Positions 1 through 6,210 of a stretch of DNA of 7,686 nucleotides are shown piece by piece. The stretch spans positions 1 through 7,686 of the forward strand of contig CALLDA010000064.1 of the NCBI GenBank assembly GCA_937998635.1, in the 5' to 3' direction. Below the pieces are notes generated by a model. The model was not told where the DNA came from, did no database searches, and was given only the letters and a program-made list of their open reading frames with translations. A program made the position numbers and the translations under genes. This DNA comes from an uncultured Pseudomonadales bacterium (GTDB lineage Bacteria > Pseudomonadota > Gammaproteobacteria > Pseudomonadales > Porticoccaceae). Each line of letters begins with the position of its first letter. The stretch's first letter is position 1.

Positions 1-2
1 GG

Positions 3-644
3 GTGCAATCTAATCCAACCGTACTAGGCAATCCCAACCTCGAACCAGAAACCCTGAAAAGTTATGAAATCGCCTTTAACTATCGACCCACATTTGACCT
101 GAGCATCGACCTCAACCTGTTTCATTATGAATGGGAAGATATTATTCAATTCGTACCAGACCCCGGCAGCGCAACGCGTACCGCACAAAACGTCGGCGAG
201 CAAGAAGCTGACGGAGTGGAAATCGAAGTTAACTGGGACGTAACTGAGCAATTATCTATCTTGTCAAACTATTCCTGGCAGAATGCAGAAGATAAAAACA
301 CTGGGTCGGATGCCGCCAATGCGCCTGAGCAACAGTTTTATATCCGCGGATTTGCAGATTTGCCCAACAACTTTAATGTCAGCCTTCAGCTCAATAGTGT
401 TATGGATCGCAACAGGGCGTTGGGCGACCCGCGCAGTGATATAGATGACTACACTACTGTCGATATGACCATTAGAAAAAGCTTCTATGGCGAACAACTC
501 GAGTTATCGCTACTAGCGAAAAATATTTTCGATGAGGATGCCAGAGAGCCCAGCCTTAACGCTGTTCCAGTCCCTGCCATACCAGACGACCTTCCCCTTG
601 CCGGCCGGCGTATATTCGGCGAAATTAGATACACATTTAATTAG
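3..644 (+). CDS. TonB-dependent outer-membrane receptor, C-terminal part (5' end outside window)
   Basis: This is the last 213 codons of a TonB-dependent receptor, an outer-membrane beta-barrel that imports ligands such as siderophores, vitamins or sugars using TonB energy. The frame is open to the window edge, so the plug domain and most of the barrel are missing and the ligand cannot be named. Seen in the sequence: the family hallmark GNPNLEPETLKSYE near residues 9-22, alternating polar/hydrophobic barrel strands (for example LSIDLNLFHYEW and LSLLAKNIFDED), the late 'KNIFD' motif, and an ending GRRIFGEIRYTFN with the aromatic-rich last strand that the Bam machinery recognises. The chain ends in Asn after Phe rather than in Phe itself. 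The GTG at position 3 is not a real start. The next gene begins 31 bases downstream on the same strand, so the receptor is probably the first gene seen of an operon with the binding protein and the kinase. The family assignment is firm; the substrate is unknown. Confidence 0.93.
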   Translation: MQSNPTVLGNPNLEPETLKSYEIAFNYRPTFDLSIDLNLFHYEWEDIIQFVPDPGSATRTAQNVGEQEADGVEIEVNWDVTEQLSILSNYSWQNAEDKNTGSDAANAPEQQFYIRGFADLPNNFNVSLQLNSVMDRNRALGDPRSDIDDYTTVDMTIRKSFYGEQLELSLLAKNIFDEDAREPSLNAVPVPAIPDDLPLAGRRIFGEIRYTFN

Positions 645-664
645 ATTCGTTTCATTCATTTGTC

Positions 665-670
665 AGGAGA
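665..670 (+). promoter_or_regulatory. Ribosome binding site of the substrate-binding-like gene
   Basis: AGGAGA lies 5 bases before the ATG at 676. It is the only strong Shine-Dalgarno match in the 31-base gap after the receptor stop. It favours 676 over the far upstream ATG at 532, which would overlap the receptor gene, and over the internal ATG at 721, which lacks a comparable site. Confidence 0.7.
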
Positions 671-675
671 CAGGG

Positions 676-1647
676 ATGTCACCGAAAGATGGAAAATATA
701 CACGTCTTACACGGCTTGCGATGAGAGTATTAAAAGTAATCCATGTCGCGCTGGTATTTTTCTTAACCATTGCGGCGCTACCAGGTACGGCTTTGTCCTC
801 AGGCCTTGTGGTTTTATACCCTGAAGTCGACAGACCTTACGATAAAATATATCAGGACATTATCAGCGGCATCGAGGAAGCAAGCGAAGATAATGTCAAT
901 ACGCTAGCGATTGCACCGAAAGAATCCCTGGCATCGTACCGAAGTACCTTGAACAATTTTGACCCTGACAATGTCATAGCTCTTGGAGCACGTAGCATGA
1001 CACTTATGCGCGAACTCAATCTTGAATTGAATCAACCACTCCCCGTGGTCGTAGGAGCCGTAACAGATCAAAACATGACTGTAAGCGGTATCTCGATGGT
1101 ACCCGACACCCGGTTAATCATCGACAAACTCATTTTATTATACAGCGGTGTTCGGAACATACACCTGGTCATCAATACCGAAAACCGACCCGAACTGATT
1201 AAGCAAGCCGATGATTACACTAAAACAAAAAACTTAGGTTTTATCGTCCACCATGCTAGTACCGTGCAACAAGCCGCAGGTGAATACAAAAAACTTCTGG
1301 CTAATATTCAGGAGCATGACGCAATATGGTTAATCTATGACAAAACGATTAATGATTCCAGCTTGCTCTCAGAAATATTGGAAACTGCCTGGAAAAAGAA
1401 AGTAGCTGTATTTTCATCCAATCCGACTCACGTCAAACGTGGGGCATTATTCTCGATCTACCCAAATAATAAAAAACTTGGCATTAGCCTCGCTAATCTA
1501 GCCAAAGATAGCAAAAATAGTAGCGGCGATCCCAAAACATTGTCACCGCTGCGAGACGTTTACACCATTGTAAATGACCGAACCAGGCGCCACCTGGGCA
1601 TCTCGTTCAGCGGCACCCAACGTTCAGAAATCGACAGCATATTGTAG
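676..1647 (+). CDS. Secreted ABC-type substrate-binding-like protein (COG2984/PF04392-like)
   Basis: This is a 323-residue protein resembling the 'uncharacterised ABC transporter periplasmic component' family. The N-terminus has basic residues (R10, R13, R17, K20), then a hydrophobic stretch of about residues 20-38 and a plausible signal-peptidase I site near ALS-S (about residue 41), so it should be periplasmic. The mature part shows an alternating alpha/beta fold: an early strand GLVVLYPE, a helix with IYQDIISGI, then VIALGARS, PVVVGAV, and SGISMVPD followed by a helix. The C-terminal end resembles the family ending, where a strand is followed by 'R-x-x-x-x-LGI' (here DRTRRHLGIS). It lies 31 bases after the receptor and 13 bases before the kinase. 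No permease or ATPase gene follows within the window, so a sensory role with the kinase is more likely than transport; that is inference. The ligand is unknown. ATG 676 is chosen for its ribosome binding site; ATG 721 would also leave a usable signal peptide. Confidence 0.85.
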   Translation: MSPKDGKYTRLTRLAMRVLKVIHVALVFFLTIAALPGTALSSGLVVLYPEVDRPYDKIYQDIISGIEEASEDNVNTLAIAPKESLASYRSTLNNFDPDNVIALGARSMTLMRELNLELNQPLPVVVGAVTDQNMTVSGISMVPDTRLIIDKLILLYSGVRNIHLVINTENRPELIKQADDYTKTKNLGFIVHHASTVQQAAGEYKKLLANIQEHDAIWLIYDKTINDSSLLSEILETAWKKKVAVFSSNPTHVKRGALFSIYPNNKKLGISLANLAKDSKNSSGDPKTLSPLRDVYTIVNDRTRRHLGISFSGTQRSEIDSIL

Positions 1648-1649
1648 AC

Positions 1650-1653
1650 GGGA
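1650..1653 (+). promoter_or_regulatory. Weak ribosome binding site of the hybrid kinase gene
   Basis: GGGA lies 7 bases before the ATG at 1661 and just after the upstream stop codon (1645-1647). The weak match and the 13-base gap suggest that translation of the kinase depends partly on ribosomes finishing the upstream gene. It supports ATG 1661 over the upstream ATG at 1574, which is inside the preceding gene and would put 29 residues with no family-like character before the first membrane helix. Confidence 0.45.
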
Positions 1654-1660
1654 TCTATTC

Positions 1661-4600
1661 ATGCAGATTTTAAAAAATTTAAATCTAGATCGCCTAACAT
1701 TCCGACAACAAATTGTTGCTATGTTTTGCTGCGTAGTGCTATTTATGGCACCTATATCTGCTTATATCACGAGCACCACGGCTAATGACACCCTCACAAA
1801 ACAATTATATTCACAGGGTGAACAAATTTCTCGAACCCTGGCCAAACAAAGTAAGTTGGTATTACTCTACGAAAGCGAATTTACCGCCGGAGAATCCGTC
1901 AACTTTGTGTCCGGTTTCTCAGACATCAAAGTACTGGAAATTCGCCTCGCAGATGGAAGAGCGTTATACAGGGCCGACTCCTTCGATGCACGGAAGTTTC
2001 ATCCTGCCCATACAAGCAACGAGGATCTGCACAGCTACGAACTTGATAACGAATGGGTGTATGTTTTATCAGTGATGTCAGACGTGGGGGTAGACGATAC
2101 CTTCGACCTGAGCACAGTAGATAAGCCTGATCCCCAGACTTTATTGGGTTACGTTACTGTCGCAAAGAGTAAGGAAACCCTTTTCGTTTTACAGCGCAAA
2201 ACCTTTGTCACCAATATGCTTTTATCATTAGTCATGGTGGTAATAACGTCAATCCTCCTGGTACGGCTCGTTAAGCAAATCACCAGGCCATTAGAGTCGC
2301 TGGCCGAGTCCATGCAGTTGGCAGAGCAAGGCGACAAAGGCGTTAGGGCTGAAGAGAAGGGTCAACCAGACGTAGCCAGAATGCAACATGCCTTTAACTC
2401 AATGATGGACGTCCTCGAAAAACGCGAAGAGCAATTAGAATTTACGCGCGACACGGCCATTGAGCATGCCCGTGTTAAAGCAGAATTTGCTGCCAATGTT
2501 ACCCATGAGCTGCGCACCCCGATGAACGCGATACTTGGGATGTTGGACTTACTGGCAGAAACTCAAATATCAACTCGTCAGGCTGACTACGTAAATGTGG
2601 CAAAAAATTCCGCCGAGAGCCTGCTGCTTTTAATCGACGATATACTGGACTTTTCAAAAGCTGATGCAAACAAATCAATAACCAAAAAAGTCGATCTCAA
2701 TGTCACCGAGCTACTCGAAGATGTTATAAAACTCCTGGCATCTCAGGCCTTGTCGAAAAATGTCGATATCGGATATAGAGTAGACCCCCTGCTCACTGCA
2801 CCCGTCCCCTTAGACAGATCTCGGGTACAGCAAGTACTTATTAACCTAATTGGCAATGCCATCAAATTTACTGATTCAGGCGAAGTTTCTGCCACTGTAA
2901 GTCTTACACCGGACAGCATGGGGGAGGATCATGCCGACCTGTTATTTGAAATCAAGGACAGCGGCATAGGAATTAGCAAGGACGACCAAAGCAAAATATT
3001 TCAGGCCTTCACTCAGGCAGATGCCTCGACGACCAGAGAGTTTTCGGGTACCGGTTTAGGCCTCACTATCAGCAAGCAAACCGTGGAACTCATGGGCGGA
3101 AAAATTGGTGTAACCAGCGACACAGGGCGTGGGTCAACCTTCTGGTTTACCTTACCCCTCTCGTACAATCCCGAAACAAAATCGGAAGCGCCAAATAGAT
3201 CCCCTGGCCTAAATCAGCGCAAGGTATTATTAATAACAAATTGTCTAATCATCGAGGAATTTACCCAACAAGTACTCTCGCTACAGAACATGACTTGCGA
3301 TGTAACTCATGACTATATGGAAGGCATGGAGCTCGCCAGAGACCTTAAGCAGAGCGGGGGATTCTACGAATGTGTCATTATTGACGAAAATCTGTTTTTC
3401 AATAATAGATCCCAGGTCGATACTTTATTCGCGAGTCATTTCGACGAGCATGTCACCTCCATAAAGGCCTTAGTCAATCCATTCAACCGTAGCAACACCG
3501 ATGATATCCCCTACGCCATAATCGAAAAACCACTGACTAATTCATCCTACTCTGTAATCATTTCAAACACTCCTGTTACAGCCAGCGATCATGGCGGCAA
3601 GGTCGAACAAACTCAGCCTGTGAACAGTTATACCGCTAGCGTACTAGTCGTTGACGATAACCGAGTAAACCAGCAGGTTGCCAAAGAAATGCTGAAAAGC
3701 TTTGATATTATCGCCGATATTGCCGAGGATGGTCGACAGGCTCTAAGGATGCTGCTCAACAAAACCTACGACCTAATATTGATGGACTGTAATATGCCCG
3801 TATTAGATGGCTATGACTGCACCAGAGAAATTAGACAGTTAGAAGGATCAAGCTCGATACCTGTTATTGCCATGACCGCCAGTACTTCTAGAGAGGAGAA
3901 AGAAAAGTGCAGACAATCTGGCATGAATGGCTTTCTAGCAAAACCACTTAGGCTAAGCACATTAGGTGACGAATTGGCGCAGTGGCTACCAGATAAGCTA
4001 TCACATGCAAAACCAATAAGTTTAAGTGATGCGATTCCCGAAACCCAGGCGGCTGGCGACAATTACGATGCAGACGTTATTCAAGAATTATTCCGGTCCC
4101 TGGGCGAAGTCGTATATCCCATGGTAGAAGCTTTTATCGAAGATACCCCGGTATATATGGATTCGATAAAAAATGCCCTGGCTTCTGGTAATGCCAGGCA
4201 GGTACGCGAACTAGCCCATACTATAAAAGGTAGCGCCGGAAATTTTGGCGCTCACCAACTGGTCGAGAGCGCCACACTTTTGGAAAAACTTGCGCTGAAT
4301 GATCAATTATCTCACTGCACACCGCATATAGAAATAATGTTTGAACAGTTCGTTAAATTGCGCGCCGACATTGAAAATAATATTTTAAAGATAGGCCAGG
4401 ACGACTCAATTAATGAACTTTCTGCACACACCCTATTAATCGTCGACGATGACCGAACACTTCGTTTAGCCCTAAAGGGAGCCTTCAGCGGCGATGAGTT
4501 CGAGACTATCGATGCTAGCAATGGTTCCGAAGCCATAGATCTATGCCGAAGACGTATCCCAGATATCATTCTTATGGATGCGATTATGCCGGATACCGAT

Positions 4601-6133
4601 GGATTCACTGCCTGCAAAGCAATAAGGGACTTACCGCATTGTGAAAATATTCCAATATTGATAATTACCTCGCTAGAGGATGAGGATAACATCGCCGAGG
4701 CCTTTGCAAGTGGGGCAACGGACTACATTACCAAACCACTGAATTTTACAGTATTAAAAGAGCGTGTATCCCGGCTTATCAAAGCCAATAAAGCCGGTAA
4801 AAAAATAAAACAGATGGCCTACCATGACTCACTTACGGGGCTCCCGAATCGGGCTCGCCTGATGCAGGAGCTCCGAGTTATTCTCGATCGTTCGGATTTG
4901 AATAAAAAACGCACGGCAATTTTGTTTATTGATCTAGATAACTTCAAAAACATCAACGACTCACTCGGACACAATGTTGGAGATCTATTGCTAAAAGTGG
5001 TTGCTGATAGATTACGAAATTGTGTGAGGGAGACCGACTTTATAGCACGCCTCGGTGGAGATGAATTCACTGTTATATTGGAAAACATAAAAAACAAAGA
5101 CGCTATAGCGAATGTTGCACAAACGATTTGCAACTCTTTAAATGAGCCCTTTGTATTTTTGGAAAAAACAATGTTTACCTCGGCGAGCATTGGTGTCGCA
5201 ATCTATCCAGAGGATGCTAACGATATTAATAGCTTACTAAAACACGCTGATCTGGCGATGTTCAAAGCCAAGGACAATAAAAACCACTATGTCTTTTACC
5301 AAACAGGAATGGCCGATGAAGCGAATAAAAGGCTCGAAGTAGAGCATGACTTACGTCACGCAATAAAAAATGACCAGCTAGTTTTGTACTATCAACCCCA
5401 ATACGACGTGGTCAAACAAACCATTGTCGCGGCCGAGACTTTAGTCCGCTGGGAACACCCCGAGAGAGGCTTACTACAACCAGACGAGTTTATTGGAATC
5501 GCCGAACAATCAGATCTTATTACCGATCTTACCAAGTGGGTGATCACAGATGCTATAAAGCGACTCGATGCGTGGTCGAAAGAAAGTCTAAAGATTAATA
5601 TTTCGATTAATCTTTCTGGTAGAGACATCGAAACCACCGGGCAGCTGGTAACATTCATGGGGCAATTACTAGAGCAATACCAGATAGACCCTTCGTTATT
5701 AGAATTTGAAATTACCGAAAGTATTTTGATGGCTGATCCTGAGCAGAGTCGGCAAGAGTTATTACACCTGAAAGCTATGGGCTTCACGATCGCTATCGAC
5801 GACTTCGGCACTGGCTATTCCTCACTGAACTATCTCAAGAACCTGCCAGTGGATAAGCTAAAAATTGACCGGGTTTTTATTCAGGAGATCGATCAAAATA
5901 GCGAAGATCGAGCGATTGTAAAAGGCATTATCGCGCTCGCAGACAGCTTAAACATGAAGACTATCGCAGAGGGTGTCGAAACCGAGTCTCAGCGAGACAT
6001 CATCGCAACACTGGGCTGCAGCGTTATTCAAGGCTATTTAATAAGCCGGCCCCTACCCCTGGATAAATTTGAACACAATTATCTTAGTAACTCTTTTAAC
6101 AAGAGCCAACATCCGAAATTGAAGCTCTTGTAG
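1661..6133 (+). CDS. Membrane hybrid histidine kinase with in-chain phosphorelay and GGDEF-EAL output
   Basis: This 1490-residue inner-membrane protein should sense a periplasmic signal and set c-di-GMP levels. Domains in order: membrane helix about 15-36; periplasmic sensor about 37-181 (PAS/CHASE8-like, with a 'VLEIRLADGRALY' strand-turn); membrane helix about 182-202; HAMP about 203-256; short coiled coil; HisKA with THELRTPMN (H282); HATPase about 385-502 with N-box N399, DSGIGIS and GTGLGL; degenerate receiver about 521-640; receiver about 660-780 (D665/D666, D709, T739, K761); HPt about 800-905 (HTIKGS, H853); receiver about 923-1042 (D929-D931, D973, T1003, K1025); GGDEF about 1050-1215 (LGGDEF at 1131-1136, RETD I-site at 1123-1126); EAL about 1230-1470. 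In the EAL domain the signature reads ETL (E1259), and N1317, E1350, E1353, D1380/D1381, K1401, E1437 and Q1457 are all present with near-canonical spacing. Both the cyclase and the phosphodiesterase are therefore predicted active. The N-terminal two thirds resemble BarA-type kinases; the C-terminal third is a response regulator normally made as a separate protein. Which output dominates cannot be told from sequence. Confidence 0.95.
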   Translation: MQILKNLNLDRLTFRQQIVAMFCCVVLFMAPISAYITSTTANDTLTKQLYSQGEQISRTLAKQSKLVLLYESEFTAGESVNFVSGFSDIKVLEIRLADGRALYRADSFDARKFHPAHTSNEDLHSYELDNEWVYVLSVMSDVGVDDTFDLSTVDKPDPQTLLGYVTVAKSKETLFVLQRKTFVTNMLLSLVMVVITSILLVRLVKQITRPLESLAESMQLAEQGDKGVRAEEKGQPDVARMQHAFNSMMDVLEKREEQLEFTRDTAIEHARVKAEFAANVTHELRTPMNAILGMLDLLAETQISTRQADYVNVAKNSAESLLLLIDDILDFSKADANKSITKKVDLNVTELLEDVIKLLASQALSKNVDIGYRVDPLLTAPVPLDRSRVQQVLINLIGNAIKFTDSGEVSATVSLTPDSMGEDHADLLFEIKDSGIGISKDDQSKIFQAFTQADASTTREFSGTGLGLTISKQTVELMGGKIGVTSDTGRGSTFWFTLPLSYNPETKSEAPNRSPGLNQRKVLLITNCLIIEEFTQQVLSLQNMTCDVTHDYMEGMELARDLKQSGGFYECVIIDENLFFNNRSQVDTLFASHFDEHVTSIKALVNPFNRSNTDDIPYAIIEKPLTNSSYSVIISNTPVTASDHGGKVEQTQPVNSYTASVLVVDDNRVNQQVAKEMLKSFDIIADIAEDGRQALRMLLNKTYDLILMDCNMPVLDGYDCTREIRQLEGSSSIPVIAMTASTSREEKEKCRQSGMNGFLAKPLRLSTLGDELAQWLPDKLSHAKPISLSDAIPETQAAGDNYDADVIQELFRSLGEVVYPMVEAFIEDTPVYMDSIKNALASGNARQVRELAHTIKGSAGNFGAHQLVESATLLEKLALNDQLSHCTPHIEIMFEQFVKLRADIENNILKIGQDDSINELSAHTLLIVDDDRTLRLALKGAFSGDEFETIDASNGSEAIDLCRRRIPDIILMDAIMPDTDGFTACKAIRDLPHCENIPILIITSLEDEDNIAEAFASGATDYITKPLNFTVLKERVSRLIKANKAGKKIKQMAYHDSLTGLPNRARLMQELRVILDRSDLNKKRTAILFIDLDNFKNINDSLGHNVGDLLLKVVADRLRNCVRETDFIARLGGDEFTVILENIKNKDAIANVAQTICNSLNEPFVFLEKTMFTSASIGVAIYPEDANDINSLLKHADLAMFKAKDNKNHYVFYQTGMADEANKRLEVEHDLRHAIKNDQLVLYYQPQYDVVKQTIVAAETLVRWEHPERGLLQPDEFIGIAEQSDLITDLTKWVITDAIKRLDAWSKESLKINISINLSGRDIETTGQLVTFMGQLLEQYQIDPSLLEFEITESILMADPEQSRQELLHLKAMGFTIAIDDFGTGYSSLNYLKNLPVDKLKIDRVFIQEIDQNSEDRAIVKGIIALADSLNMKTIAEGVETESQRDIIATLGCSVIQGYLISRPLPLDKFEHNYLSNSFNKSQHPKLKLL
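5590..5615 (+). repeat. Perfect 10-bp inverted repeat inside the EAL coding region
   Basis: AAAGATTAAT (5590-5599) is an exact reverse complement of ATTAATCTTT (5606-5615), with a 6-base loop. It lies in the codons for the conserved KINISINLS segment that holds the metal-binding N1317. The repeated Ile-Asn codons (ATT AAT ... ATT AAT) account for the AT core, so the repeat may be a by-product of coding. A role as an RNA hairpin is unproven. Confidence 0.5.
6099..6131 (+). repeat. 8-bp inverted repeat spanning the kinase 3' end, weak terminator candidate
   Basis: ACAAGAGC (6099-6106) pairs exactly with GCTCTTGT (6124-6131) across a 17-base loop, and the second arm runs into the stop codon (6131-6133). 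A third copy of the arm, CTCTT at 6091-6095, can pair instead with AAGAG at 6101-6105. No T-run follows directly, so this is not a classical intrinsic terminator. It may stabilise the mRNA end or act weakly between the two convergent genes. Confidence 0.3.
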
Positions 6134-6210
6134 ACCTTTATTCAAATTATAGTTATTCGCGATTTTCATTTTTAATATTAAAATTCCAGGAAGTTATCGG
6201 CAGCCTTTTT
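6134..6210. other. AT-rich convergent intergenic gap
   Basis: These 77 bases separate the stop of the kinase from the stop of the convergent acyl-CoA dehydrogenase. They hold a 14-bp AT-only palindrome (TTTTAATATTAAAA, 6170-6183) and a run of seven T on the + strand (6206-6212). Neither has a GC-rich stem next to it, so no convincing intrinsic terminator is seen for either gene. No small ORF or RNA gene was recognised. Confidence 0.5.

Noticed and set aside
601..608. CCGGCCGG palindrome near the end of the receptor gene
   Set aside because: It is short, lies within codons for Ala-Gly-Arg-Arg of the last barrel strands, and no second copy was seen to suggest a repeat or recognition element.
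532..675. Extension of the substrate-binding-like gene to an ATG at 532
   Set aside because: It would overlap the receptor's coding sequence by more than 100 bases, adds residues before the signal peptide that would block export, and ignores the good ribosome binding site at 665-670.
1574..1660. Extension of the kinase gene to an ATG at 1574
   Set aside because: It lies inside the preceding gene, whose C-terminal family motif is in the other frame, and the 29 extra residues have no kinase-like character. ATG 1661 starts just before the first membrane helix.
4312..5811. Open frames on the - strand opposite the kinase, at 4312-4692, 4819-5190 and 5392-5811
   Set aside because: They are antisense to highly conserved receiver, GGDEF and EAL domains; their translations are Ser/Arg-rich and show no recognisable family.
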